64,000 nucleotides of DNA from Candidatus Aminicenantota bacterium (lineage in GTDB: Bacteria; Acidobacteriota; Aminicenantia; Aminicenantales; Aminicenantaceae): NCBI GenBank assembly GCA_014727835.1, contig WJMT01000070.1:79464-143463 (forward strand), in the 5' to 3' direction. A program made the translations under genes and the position numbers. The notes under the pieces are model-generated. The model was not told the DNA's origin. It did no database searches and saw only the letters and a list, made by a program, of their open reading frames with translations. Within the stretch, counting starts at the first letter, position 1; the number at the start of each line of letters is the position of its first letter. This document shows, piece after piece, positions 33,210 through 41,962 of this stretch.

Positions 33210-35366
33210 ATGGACAACCAACTAAGCCCAAGTCAACTCAGACTTATACAAGAATATTCATATGAAAAGGGAGAAATCAATAGAGGTTATAACAACCGGA
33301 CTCTGTATGTGGACATCGGAAAAAACGAATTTAAAGAAAGACCTGTTTCCGATGAGATGAAGGAAAAATTCATCGGGGGAAAAGGATTTGGGTTGAGGCT
33401 TCTCTGGAACGGGACCAAACCGGATACAAAATGGGATGATCCTGAAAATGAGATCGTGATTTCTCCGGGACCCATTGCTGGAATCACTCAATATTCCGGA
33501 ACTGGAAAGTCTTTGGTGGTCTCCATCTCTCCCACTACTGACTTGGTGATTGACAGTAATGTGGGCGGATATTTCGGTCCATATCTGAAATTCGCTGGAT
33601 TTGATGCCCTTGAGATCCAGGGCAAATCAGACAAAGAGATTCTAGTTTTCATTGATGGGACCGAAAACAAGATCAAAATACAGGAAGCTCCTGAAGAACC
33701 TAAAGACTCTCATGAATTAGTGGAGTTTCTTACGGAAATGTATGCGGATGATGAAAAAGACAAGAAAAACGTTTCTATAGTCAGCTCGGGCCAAGCTGCT
33801 GAGCACACTTTGATCGGGATGCTCAACTTCAGCTGGTATGATGTGAGAAGAAAAGTATGCCGGGTCAAGCAAGCAGGAAGAGGAGGCATTGGAACGGTTT
33901 TCAGGAATAAAAATATCAAAGCCCTTGTGGTCAAGATCGACAAAGTCTCTCCCAATGCTAATCAAGTGGCTGATCTGAAGCCCATAATGGAAAGAGGGAA
34001 GAGGTTCACCAAAGAAATCAGAGAGCTGGATGATGAACAAAACAGGATGAGAAAAGTCGGGACTTCTCATCTTATGGAAATCATGAATGAATATGACCTT
34101 CTTCCTGTTCATAATTTTCAGTATGGTTCTCATAAAGATGCTTCCAACGTGGATTCCAAATCTTTTCAGCAGCGTTTTACCCAGGGAATGCCGGATGGGT
34201 GTTGGTTGGGCTGTATGATGTCCTGCTGCAAGACAGTGGAAGGATTTGAATTAAAGACGGGTCCTTATAAAGGACAAAAAGTGGATGTGGAAGGGCCTGA
34301 ATATGAAACAGCAGCCGGAGTGGGGTCTAACTGTGGAATCTTTGATGTGGATTCCATCTTGGAGATCAATTTTTATTGTGACACCTATGGAATCGACACG
34401 ATATCTTATGGGACGTCGGTTGCCTTTGCAATGGAATGCTATGAAAAGGGAATCATCGATGATCAGGTCACCGGCGGGATCAAACTCAATTTTGGAAATG
34501 CCCGAGCCTCTTTGAAGCTGCTCCACCAAATGGCCAAAGGAAAAGGATTTGGAGTTGTGGTGGGACAGGGAGTGAGAAAGATGAAAGAAAAATTTATCCG
34601 CGACTATGATGCAGACCCAGAGCTGCTGCAGGACATGGGCATGGAGAACAAAGGACTGGAATATTCTCAGTATGTCTCTAAAGAATCCCTTGCTCAGCAA
34701 GGAGGGTATGCCATGACCAACAAGGGGCCTCAACATGATGAAGCCTGGGTTATCTTTATGGATATGGTTAACAACCAAATCCCTACCTTTGAGGACAAAG
34801 CCGAAGCTCTCCATTATTTTCCTATGTTTCGCACCTGGTTTGGCCTGATGGGACTTTGTAAACTTCCTTGGAATGATGTGGAGCCGGTAGGGAATGAGGA
34901 AACAGAGGAACCGGAAAAAGTTCCGGAGCATGTGGATAATTATGTCACGATCTTCAATGCTGTGACAGGTAAGAATATCAACAAATATGAACTGATCAAA
35001 CAATCCGAGAGAGTTTACAATTTTCAGAGAATTTTTAATATTCGAAGAGGTAAAGGAAAAAGGGCGCATGATGCCCAGCCCTATAGAGCGGCAGGACCTG
35101 TGACTGAAGAGGAATACAAGTCAAGAGAGAAGCGCTACGATGAGCAGCTCAAAAAGGTTCTTGACATTGATCCTCAGGAAAAAAGCATCCCAGAGAAAGT
35201 CAAACTGTTGAAAAAGTACCGTGAAGACCGTTATGAGAAGCTGTTGGATGCTGTATATGAACGAAGAGGTTGGACCAGGCAGGGGATTCCAAAGATCGAA
35301 CATCTGAAGGACCTGGGCATGGATCTCCCTGAACTCATAGAAACTGTGAAACCTCACTTGGATTGA
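33210..35366 (+). CDS. Aldehyde ferredoxin oxidoreductase family tungsto/molybdo-enzyme
   Basis: 718 residues. N-terminal RGYNNRTLYVDIGKNEF and FIGGKGFGLRLLW match AOR domain 1. The 4Fe-4S ligands appear as CWLGCMMSC (C-x2-C-x3-C, about residue 331) with the distal Cys in LMGLCKLPW (about 550); GPEYETAAGVGSNCGIFD is the pterin-binding region. AOR enzymes oxidise aldehydes to acids with ferredoxin, using a tungsten or molybdenum bis-pterin. Longer than the roughly 600-residue hyperthermophile enzymes, because of an N-terminal lead and a charged C-terminal tail after residue 610. GGAGATG precedes the ATG. Flanked by mobB and a MoaD-like gene. Confidence 0.93.
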   Translation: MDNQLSPSQLRLIQEYSYEKGEINRGYNNRTLYVDIGKNEFKERPVSDEMKEKFIGGKGFGLRLLWNGTKPDTKWDDPENEIVISPGPIAGITQYSGTGKSLVVSISPTTDLVIDSNVGGYFGPYLKFAGFDALEIQGKSDKEILVFIDGTENKIKIQEAPEEPKDSHELVEFLTEMYADDEKDKKNVSIVSSGQAAEHTLIGMLNFSWYDVRRKVCRVKQAGRGGIGTVFRNKNIKALVVKIDKVSPNANQVADLKPIMERGKRFTKEIRELDDEQNRMRKVGTSHLMEIMNEYDLLPVHNFQYGSHKDASNVDSKSFQQRFTQGMPDGCWLGCMMSCCKTVEGFELKTGPYKGQKVDVEGPEYETAAGVGSNCGIFDVDSILEINFYCDTYGIDTISYGTSVAFAMECYEKGIIDDQVTGGIKLNFGNARASLKLLHQMAKGKGFGVVVGQGVRKMKEKFIRDYDADPELLQDMGMENKGLEYSQYVSKESLAQQGGYAMTNKGPQHDEAWVIFMDMVNNQIPTFEDKAEALHYFPMFRTWFGLMGLCKLPWNDVEPVGNEETEEPEKVPEHVDNYVTIFNAVTGKNINKYELIKQSERVYNFQRIFNIRRGKGKRAHDAQPYRAAGPVTEEEYKSREKRYDEQLKKVLDIDPQEKSIPEKVKLLKKYREDRYEKLLDAVYERRGWTRQGIPKIEHLKDLGMDLPELIETVKPHLD

Positions 35367-35393
35367 TTTATTCAAAAATTATCTGTCTGAAAA

Positions 35394-35618
35394 ATGGAGA
35401 CTCAACAAACAGAAAAAAACACCATCACAGTCAATAACCGGACGATTGAATGGGAAGAGAACATGACAGTCCGCCGTGTTCTGGAAGTGATGAACTATAC
35501 CTTTAAAATGCTGGTGGTCAAAGTCAACGGCCGATTAGTGAAAAGAAAAGATTATGATCATGCCCTTGTTCCCAAGGATGCAGACGTCAAGGTGCTGCAT
35601 CTTGTAGCTGGCGGTTGA
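35394..35618 (+). CDS. MoaD/ThiS-family sulfur carrier protein
   Basis: 74 residues ending in LHLVAGG, the di-glycine tail that is adenylated and thiocarboxylated in MoaD and ThiS. The ubiquitin-like core reads ITVNNRTIEWEENMTVRRVLE ... LVVKVNGRLVKRKDY (in parts). It lies 27 nt after the oxidoreductase stop, so it is most likely a molybdopterin/tungstopterin dithiolene sulfur donor for that enzyme. The ThiS role cannot be excluded on sequence alone. Confidence 0.9.
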   Translation: METQQTEKNTITVNNRTIEWEENMTVRRVLEVMNYTFKMLVVKVNGRLVKRKDYDHALVPKDADVKVLHLVAGG

Positions 35619-35624
35619 TGTCAA

Positions 35625-37208
35625 TCAGATATCTTCCTGTGTCCAGTTCGCGTCAATAAAGCGCCACATTTTTCCAGAAGGATTCTTATCCTTGAGTTCA
35701 AGGGGAAGAGAGTCCTGGCTCACATGATCATAGCAGTGAAGGGCTGCGAATCGTTTTATAGAGGAGGGAATACCTACAGATGTGAATCCCGGATGCCCGG
35801 ATGCAGGATAAGGTCCTCCGTGGTTCATGGATGCTGTGACCGCAACACCAGTGGGCATTTTGTTATTGAGCAAGCGTCCCACTTTTGGACGAAGCACCGA
35901 TTCCAATTCCTCATATAAATGGTCATCTCTATCCGTATTTTTGGTGTAAAATGTGCCGGTGAGATTGCCTTCTAATGAGGAGAGGACTTTCCGTGTTTCC
36001 TCACTATCTTGAGTGAGAACAACAAGAGAGCAAGTCCCGAAAGCTTCTGTTTGGAGGGCAGAGGAGTTTTTAAGGAAATCTTTTCCGGAAATAGATAAAA
36101 GAGTATAGGCGAATTTGTATCCTTGGTCTTCCCATTCCTCTCCGCCGGTGATGAGTTCAGCGCCATTGTTTATCAATTTTTTTACAGAAACTTTCAGCTC
36201 TTCCAATACCTGTTCTCCTAAGAGATATCCATTGGGTTCCTGATCAAAAAGATTTTTCAAAGAGTTGAGGAAGAGAGATTGTTTTTTATTTTTCATGAGG
36301 ATCACCAGGCCTGGATTGGTACAAAACTGTCCCATACCCAGAGTGCAGGACTCAAACAATTCTTTAGAGATTTGGTGAGGCCGTTCTTCAACGGCCCCGG
36401 GAAAAAGGATCACCGGATTGACACTGGAAAGTTCGAGGTAGATAAGATTACCGGCTTGTTCCGCTTGTTTTTTAAGTTGAAGCCCGGCCTTCCTGTTTCC
36501 AGTGAACGCTGTGGCAGAGACCCATGGGTGAGAGACCAGTCTGAACCCGTCTTCAGAGTTGAAATGGTAAAGAAGTTGCACTGTTGAAAGGGGAAGGCCC
36601 GCTTTCTGCACTGCGTCCAGAGCCGCCTCAGCAAAAAGCCGGGTGGTTCCCGGATGTCCTGGATTTGCTTTGGCAATGGCAGGATTGCCCGCAGCAATGG
36701 CAGCTGCAAAATCACCTCCAGAGACAGAGTTGAAGGCAAGAGGAAAATTATTGGGGCCAAATAAGATAACAGGGCCTCCTAAAGGGGCGTATTTGGACCG
36801 GATATTTAATTTGGTGTCAATGATGGGATGACACCATGAGCCATCTATGACAGCTTCTGCAGTTTGTCGGAGTTGATCCACGGTTCTGGGAAGCTCAATG
36901 TTCATAAGTCTTGGTTTTTCGGGGAGTCCAGTTTCTCTGGCAGCTTTTTTCACAATTGAGCTTTGATTTTCAAGGATGTTTTTTGCATAGATTTCAAGGA
37001 ATCTTCCGATCTGGTTTTTATTCATTGAGCGGAGCTCTTTAGCTGCCTTCAGAGATGACTTTATAGCTGTTTCAATATCTTTGAAGCTGGAGACAGGGAA
37101 GGTCTCTGGAATAAAGGTTTTTGAGGATGGATCCATTGCCTGGAATTCACCAATAGGACTTTTTGGTGCCTGCCACGTGCCATTGATAAGAACGGGCGAT
37201 AGCGCCAT
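35625..37208 (-). CDS. NAD(P)-dependent aldehyde dehydrogenase, ketoglutarate-semialdehyde type
   Basis: 527 residues of the ALDH superfamily. Visible are the substrate/nucleotide region GPNNFPLAFNSVSGGDFAAA (about 150), ELSSVNPVI (general base Glu, about 275) and the catalytic cysteine in GMGQFCTNPGLV (about 320). The S-S-V-N-P and FCTNPG forms resemble 2,5-dioxovalerate (alpha-ketoglutaric semialdehyde) dehydrogenases. The ATG at 37208 has AAGGAGG 5 nt upstream; the longer frame from 37250 is not needed. Converges with the MoaD-like gene. Confidence 0.9.
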   Translation of the reverse strand: MALSPVLINGTWQAPKSPIGEFQAMDPSSKTFIPETFPVSSFKDIETAIKSSLKAAKELRSMNKNQIGRFLEIYAKNILENQSSIVKKAARETGLPEKPRLMNIELPRTVDQLRQTAEAVIDGSWCHPIIDTKLNIRSKYAPLGGPVILFGPNNFPLAFNSVSGGDFAAAIAAGNPAIAKANPGHPGTTRLFAEAALDAVQKAGLPLSTVQLLYHFNSEDGFRLVSHPWVSATAFTGNRKAGLQLKKQAEQAGNLIYLELSSVNPVILFPGAVEERPHQISKELFESCTLGMGQFCTNPGLVILMKNKKQSLFLNSLKNLFDQEPNGYLLGEQVLEELKVSVKKLINNGAELITGGEEWEDQGYKFAYTLLSISGKDFLKNSSALQTEAFGTCSLVVLTQDSEETRKVLSSLEGNLTGTFYTKNTDRDDHLYEELESVLRPKVGRLLNNKMPTGVAVTASMNHGGPYPASGHPGFTSVGIPSSIKRFAALHCYDHVSQDSLPLELKDKNPSGKMWRFIDANWTQEDI

Positions 37209-37299
37209 GAGGACCTCCTTTTTGATCAGATCATCATTTATTATTATCATGTTTCAAGGAAAACGCAAATTTGATATCCAGGCTAAAAGAGAAAAATCC

Positions 37300-37328
37300 C
37301 TGAAAACAATCCATGATCATACTATAAT
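37300..37328 (+). promoter_or_regulatory. Sigma-70 promoter of the PspC gene
   Basis: CTGAAA (37300-37305), a 17-nt spacer and a perfect TATAAT (37323-37328), 31 nt before the start. Confidence 0.5.
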
Positions 37329-37359
37329 AAGATACAAACAAATTTTAGGAGCCGGATAA

Positions 37360-37590
37360 ATGGCAAAGAGACTCTATCGATTGCAGAGTAATAAAATGAT
37401 CGGAGGTGTGTGTGCAGGGATCGCCAGATATTTTGATTTGGATGTATCTTTGATCAGATTGATCTTTGTGGGCATGGCTCTGGTCACTGCTTTATTCCCA
37501 ATGCTGTTGTTTTATATTATGGCATGGATCATCATTCCAACAGAGGAAGAGAACGGCAAAAAAACAAAAAAGAAGAATTCCACTGGGTAA
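37360..37590 (+). CDS. PspC domain protein
   Basis: 76 residues. An N-terminal RLYRLQSNKMIGGVCAGIAR and one or two membrane helices (about 30-65) are the whole PspC domain, found in phage-shock and envelope-stress systems. It has no other domain and no psp neighbours. TAGGAG precedes the ATG. Confidence 0.93.
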   Translation: MAKRLYRLQSNKMIGGVCAGIARYFDLDVSLIRLIFVGMALVTALFPMLLFYIMAWIIIPTEEENGKKTKKKNSTG

Positions 37591-37615
37591 GGGACCATAG
37601 GCATCAGCCAGAGGT

Positions 37616-37644
37616 TTGACTTCTTGTTGGTTATTGGTTATTTT
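37616..37644 (+). promoter_or_regulatory. Sigma-70 promoter of the deoxynucleoside kinase, short leader
   Basis: TTGACT (37616-37621), a 17-nt spacer and TATTTT (37639-37644). The -10 ends 13 nt before the start codon, leaving about 7 nt of leader and no room for a Shine-Dalgarno. Confidence 0.5.
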
Positions 37645-37657
37645 AAGCATTATTCAA

Positions 37658-38335
37658 ATGTCTCCAGGAAAAAAAGTCACTTTCAGACACATCGCAGTTG
37701 AGGGAATGATGATGTCCGGAAAAACTCAATTGGTCAAATCATTGTCTCAAAAAATCGGGGGGAGAGTTGTGTTTGATCAGGCAGACAATCCCTATCTGAA
37801 AAGCTTTTATGAAGAGAAAGAAGGTGCGGCGTTTCTTTCCCAGCTTGTATTTTTAGTGAACAGGTATCATCAGCAATCCGCCTTGCTGCAGAGAGATCTG
37901 TTTTCAGAAAGAGTCCTGTGTGACTACCTGTTTGAAAAGGATAAAATATATGCATACCAGACATTAACGGATGAAGAGTTGATTGTTTATGAGAAACTTT
38001 TTAATATTTTCTTTGAGAAGATTGCGAAGCCTGAACTGACCGTTTATCTTCAAATCACTCTTCCCACTCTTCTGAGCCGGATTAAAGGCAAGGGTTCAGA
38101 TATTGAAAAAAACATTTCGGAAAAGTATTTGGAAGATATTCTGGAGGCTTTTGACTATTTCTTTTTCAATTATCAAGCTTCTCCATTATTGGTGGTCAAA
38201 GCAGATGATTTGGATTTTGAAAGTCCAGAACAAGTTGAAGACATCATTGAAAAATTAACCCAAATGAAAAAAAACACTCTCTATTATGTCCCTATTGGGA
38301 AAAAAAGCGGAAATAAAAGAGAGGATCAGAGATAA
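37658..38335 (+). CDS. Deoxynucleoside kinase family protein
   Basis: 225 residues. The P-loop RHIAVEGMMMSGKTQLVKSL (about residue 8), the FSERVLCDYLFEKDKIYA region (the D-R/L-S-like ERS motif and helix of dNKs) and ITLPTLLSRIKGKGSDIEKN (lid arginine region) match the deoxyadenosine/deoxycytidine kinase family. It salvages deoxynucleosides by 5'-phosphorylation. ATG 37658 is chosen because the longer frame from TTG 37616 would start inside the promoter; no Shine-Dalgarno is present. Confidence 0.87.
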   Translation: MSPGKKVTFRHIAVEGMMMSGKTQLVKSLSQKIGGRVVFDQADNPYLKSFYEEKEGAAFLSQLVFLVNRYHQQSALLQRDLFSERVLCDYLFEKDKIYAYQTLTDEELIVYEKLFNIFFEKIAKPELTVYLQITLPTLLSRIKGKGSDIEKNISEKYLEDILEAFDYFFFNYQASPLLVVKADDLDFESPEQVEDIIEKLTQMKKNTLYYVPIGKKSGNKREDQR

Positions 38336-38392
38336 AAGAGACTTTACCTCAATCCTGATGAATTAAGGCAGGATGGGGAGAAAGGAAGGCAG

Positions 38393-39253
38393 ATGTCCGA
38401 ACAATCAACTCAAAGAGTTATCATTTCAGATCTCGTTAAGAAAAAAGAAAACAAAGAACACATCATTGCTCTCACAGCTTATGATTTCCCTTCAGCAAAG
38501 ATCGTGGATCGTGCGGGAGTGGATATCATTCTAGTTGGGGATTCATTGGGCATGGTGGTTCTGGGATATGAAGATACCATCCCTGTGTCTATGGATGAGA
38601 TGATCCATCACACGAAAGCTGTGACCAGGGGCACGAAACGGGCTCTTGTGGTAGGGGATATGCCTTATATGAGCTTTCAGGTTTCAAAACGGGACGCGAT
38701 CAAAAATGCTTTCCGTTTTATTAAGGAAGCAGGAGCCAGAGCTGTGAAAATCGAAGGAGCCAGTCCTTACAGATTGGAAATTATCCATGCGTTGATGGAA
38801 GCGGATATCCCGGTCATGGGTCATGTGGGATTGACTCCCCAGTCCATAAACCGGATCGGCAGTTTTAAAGTTAGGGGCAAAGACAAAAAAGAAGCTGATG
38901 TCATCATAACTCAGGCTGAGAAGCTTGAAGATGCAGGAGTGTTTTCCATCATCCTGGAATGCATACCTCTGGAATTGGCGCGGGTGATCACCCAGAGAAT
39001 CAGTGTGCCCACCATTGGAATCGGGGCCGGGCCTTTTTGTGATGGGCAAATTCTTGTTTTTCATGACCTTTTGGGATATTCCAACGGATATTTGCCCAAA
39101 TATGTCAAAAAATATGTGAACGTGAATGATATTCTGATCAAAGCAATCGGAGACTATGTGAATGAAGTCAGTCATAAAAAATTTCCTTTAGACAAACATT
39201 CTTATCATTCCAAGACAATCAAAAAGGCTTTCAAGCACTCTATGAAGTCATGA
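38393..39253 (+). CDS. panB: 3-methyl-2-oxobutanoate hydroxymethyltransferase
   Basis: 286 residues. ALTAYDFPSAKIVDRAG, the metal site VGDSLGMVVLGYEDT (about 45), VVGDMPYMSF and GHVGLTPQS are PanB signatures. It makes ketopantoate, the first committed step to pantothenate and CoA. AAGGAAGG precedes the ATG. Its stop overlaps the panC start (ATGA), and panD follows, giving a complete panBCD operon. Confidence 0.97.
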   Translation: MSEQSTQRVIISDLVKKKENKEHIIALTAYDFPSAKIVDRAGVDIILVGDSLGMVVLGYEDTIPVSMDEMIHHTKAVTRGTKRALVVGDMPYMSFQVSKRDAIKNAFRFIKEAGARAVKIEGASPYRLEIIHALMEADIPVMGHVGLTPQSINRIGSFKVRGKDKKEADVIITQAEKLEDAGVFSIILECIPLELARVITQRISVPTIGIGAGPFCDGQILVFHDLLGYSNGYLPKYVKKYVNVNDILIKAIGDYVNEVSHKKFPLDKHSYHSKTIKKAFKHSMKS

Positions 39254-40092
39254 AACGAATTCAAACAATCAAAGAAGTGAAGAATGAAATGTGCCGGTAT
39301 CGGTCAGAAGGCCAGGTGATCGGTTTTGTTCCCACTATGGGATATTTGCATGAAGGGCATTTGAGTCTGGTGCGAGAATCCATAAAGCAAACAGACCGCA
39401 CAGCAGTGAGTGTTTATGTCAATCCCAAACAATTCGGGCCGGATGAGGATTATCTGCAATATCCTCGTGATATAGACAGAGACGCTGATGTTCTTGAGAA
39501 AGAAGGGGTCGATGTGTTGTTTACCTGCCAGGACAGGGAGATGTATCCAAAGGGATACAAAACATATGTGGAGGTGCAGGATTACCAAGATGTCCTGTGT
39601 GGAGCATCCAGGCCAGGACATTTCAGAGGAGTCTGCACTGTGGTTTTGAAATTGTTCCAAATCATCAAACCAGACATCGCATTTTTTGGACAAAAAGATG
39701 CCCAGCAGGCAGTCATTCTAAAAAAAATGGTAAAAGACCTAAACGCAGAGGTCAAGATTTCAGTCCATCCCATTGTCAGGGAAAAAGACGGCCTTGCGTT
39801 GAGCTCCCGTAATGCTCTGCTGAGGCCCAGACAACGAAAAGCAGCTCTTTGTCTGTACCAGAGCCTTCAGATCGCCAAACAGGCGATCCTTAAAGGTCAA
39901 ACCGATTCTTTGAAAATCATCCATCTGATGAAGGAGCGAATAAACAAAGAGAAACAAGCCCAATGGGATTATGTTGAAATTGTGGACAAAAACAACCTGG
40001 AATCTCTTTCCAAGGTTATCAAGGGGGAGACTCTTATTGCATTGGCAGTTTATATAGGTCAGGTGAGATTGATCGATAATATTATCATTTAA
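39250..40092 (+). CDS. panC: Pantothenate synthetase
   Basis: 280 residues. The HIGH-type motif PTMGYLHEGHLSLV (about residue 28), YVNPKQFGPDEDYLQYPRD, FGQKDAQQ and the KDGLALSSRN loop (about 180) identify PanC, which joins pantoate and beta-alanine with ATP. Translationally coupled to panB by an ATGA overlap. Confidence 0.97.
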   Translation: MKRIQTIKEVKNEMCRYRSEGQVIGFVPTMGYLHEGHLSLVRESIKQTDRTAVSVYVNPKQFGPDEDYLQYPRDIDRDADVLEKEGVDVLFTCQDREMYPKGYKTYVEVQDYQDVLCGASRPGHFRGVCTVVLKLFQIIKPDIAFFGQKDAQQAVILKKMVKDLNAEVKISVHPIVREKDGLALSSRNALLRPRQRKAALCLYQSLQIAKQAILKGQTDSLKIIHLMKERINKEKQAQWDYVEIVDKNNLESLSKVIKGETLIALAVYIGQVRLIDNIII

Positions 40093-40109
40093 CCAAGGGA
40101 GTTATAGCA

Positions 40110-40463
40110 ATGAAAAGAATGATGCTCAAATCAAAAATTCACCATGCCAGGGTTACAGACAAAAATGTCAATTATCAAGGTAGCATCACTTTAAATAAAG
40201 ACTTGATCAAGCAAGCAGACCTGTTTCCTTTTGAACAGGTTCATGTTTATAATGTCTCCAATGGAGAGCGGTTTATCACTTATTTAATCAAAGAAGAGAA
40301 ACATCCGGGAGTCTGTTGCATTAATGGAGCTGCGGCTCACAAAGTCAATAAAGGAGATAAATTGATCATTGCTGCTTATTCCTTGATGGAAGATGAAGAG
40401 GCTGATTTTTATTCTCCCAGAATACTGATCCTGGATGAGAACAACCAAATCAAATCTGGCTGA
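40110..40463 (+). CDS. panD: Aspartate 1-decarboxylase precursor
   Basis: 117 residues. The self-cleavage site YQGS has its serine at residue 25, the position that becomes the pyruvoyl group; MLKSKIHHARVTDKNVNYQG before it and CCINGAAAHKVNKGDKLII after it fit PanD. It supplies beta-alanine to PanC. GGGAG precedes the ATG; 17 nt after panC. No PanM/PanZ partner is seen here. Confidence 0.97.
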   Translation: MKRMMLKSKIHHARVTDKNVNYQGSITLNKDLIKQADLFPFEQVHVYNVSNGERFITYLIKEEKHPGVCCINGAAAHKVNKGDKLIIAAYSLMEDEEADFYSPRILILDENNQIKSG

Positions 40464-40483
40464 GGGATTGAAAAAGAAGCCTG

Positions 40484-41947
40484 TCAGTCCAAATGATAAT
40501 TGGGGGCTTCTTTGGTGATGATCACATTGTGAACATGACTTTCCTGGACTCCTGCGGAAGTGGTTTTTATAAATCTGGCCTCTTTATGGAGTTCTTTGAT
40601 ATTTGAGCAGCCCGCATAACCCATGCCAGATCTGAGTCCTCCCTCCATCATTTGGATGACATGAGTGACGCTCCCTTTATAAGGAACACGTCCCTCGATT
40701 CCTTCAGGGACCAACTTTGACTTCTGGATTTCTTCCTGGAAGTATCGGTCGCTGGTTTTCCCCATTCTCATAGCTTCCAGTGAACCCATGCCTCGATAAA
40801 TCTTGTAAGAACGACCCTGATAGATGATCACTTCCCCGGGCGATTCATCTGTGCCAGCTAACAGATTTCCCAGCATCACGGAGTCTGCTCCTGCCACAAT
40901 GGCTTTGGTGATGTCTCCTGAGAATTTTATTCCTCCATCCGCAATCAAAGGGATGTCCGATGCTTCTGCAATTTTATGGACATTGGCTATAGCTGTAATT
41001 TGAGGGATTCCCGCGCCTGATACGATCCTGGTGGTGCATATCGATCCAGGACCCACCCCCACTTTCACAGCATCGATGTCCAGTTTGATCAAATCTTTGG
41101 CAGCTTCGGCTGTTCCGATATTTCCTGCGATGAGGTCCACATCCGGATATTTTTTTCTCAGTGCTTTGACCGTGTCCATCACTTTTTGTGAGTGTCCGTG
41201 AGCTGTATCCACGACCAGAACATCGCATTTGGCTTTGATCAGTTCAGAAGCTCTTTCCATGGTCTCCTCAGCCACTCCCACCGCAGCTCCGACTCTGAGT
41301 TGTCCTAATTTGTCTTTGCTAGCATGAGGATACTGGATTCTTTTGAGGATGTCTTTATAGGTGATGAGTCCTTTCAAATGAAACTTCTCATCCACCATGA
41401 GAATTTTTTCGATTTTGTGTTTGTGAAACAGCTTTTTGGCTTCCTCAATGGATGTTCCTAAGGGAACAGTCACCAGTTCCTTGGTCATTATTTTTTCGAT
41501 AGGAAGGTTTAACCGGGTTTCAAACCGGATATCGCGATTAGTGAGGATTCCCTTTAATTTATTATTGGAATCTGTAATGGGGAGTCCTGAGATCTGATAT
41601 TTTTTCATAACTTCTTTGGCTTCGAATATGCGGTTTTGAGGCCGCATGGTGATAGGATTGACGATCATTCCACTTTCATGACGTTTGACCTTGTCCACCT
41701 CTTCAGCTTGTTTTTGGATGGACATGTTCTTGTGAACAATCCCTATGCCGCCGTTTTGGGCCAGAGCGATCGCCATTTTTGATTCTGTCACTGTGTCCAT
41801 GGCAGAGCTGATGACCGGTACGGACAGACTGATGTTTCGGCTTAATTTTGTACTGACATTGACTTCAGAGGGAAGCACATTTGATTTTGCCGGCATGATC
41901 AGCACATCATCAAATGTCAGCCCTTCTAATATTTCTTTATGAAGCAT
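40484..41947 (-). CDS. guaB: Inosine-5'-monophosphate dehydrogenase
   Basis: 487 residues. The TIM barrel contains [11 protein letters not shown] at the start, the active-site loop [13 protein letters not shown] (catalytic Cys about 302) and [12 protein letters not shown] phosphate sites; two CBS domains (about 90-205) interrupt it, as in GMP-regulated enzymes. It oxidises IMP to XMP in guanine nucleotide synthesis. AAGGAG precedes the ATG. It follows secA by 15 nt on the same strand. Confidence 0.98.
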   Translation of the reverse strand: MLHKEILEGLTFDDVLIMPAKSNVLPSEVNVSTKLSRNISLSVPVISSAMDTVTESKMAIALAQNGGIGIVHKNMSIQKQAEEVDKVKRHESGMIVNPITMRPQNRIFEAKEVMKKYQISGLPITDSNNKLKGILTNRDIRFETRLNLPIEKIMTKELVTVPLGTSIEEAKKLFHKHKIEKILMVDEKFHLKGLITYKDILKRIQYPHASKDKLGQLRVGAAVGVAEETMERASELIKAKCDVLVVDTAHGHSQKVMDTVKALRKKYPDVDLIAGNIGTAEAAKDLIKLDIDAVKVGVGPGSICTTRIVSGAGIPQITAIANVHKIAEASDIPLIADGGIKFSGDITKAIVAGADSVMLGNLLAGTDESPGEVIIYQGRSYKIYRGMGSLEAMRMGKTSDRYFQEEIQKSKLVPEGIEGRVPYKGSVTHVIQMMEGGLRSGMGYAGCSNIKELHKEARFIKTTSAGVQESHVHNVIITKEAPNYHLD

Positions 41948-41962
41948 TGTGTTCTCCTTGGA

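Noticed and set aside
34251..35069. 272-codon minus-strand frame
   Set aside because: Entirely antisense to the aldehyde ferredoxin oxidoreductase, whose protein signature is strong.
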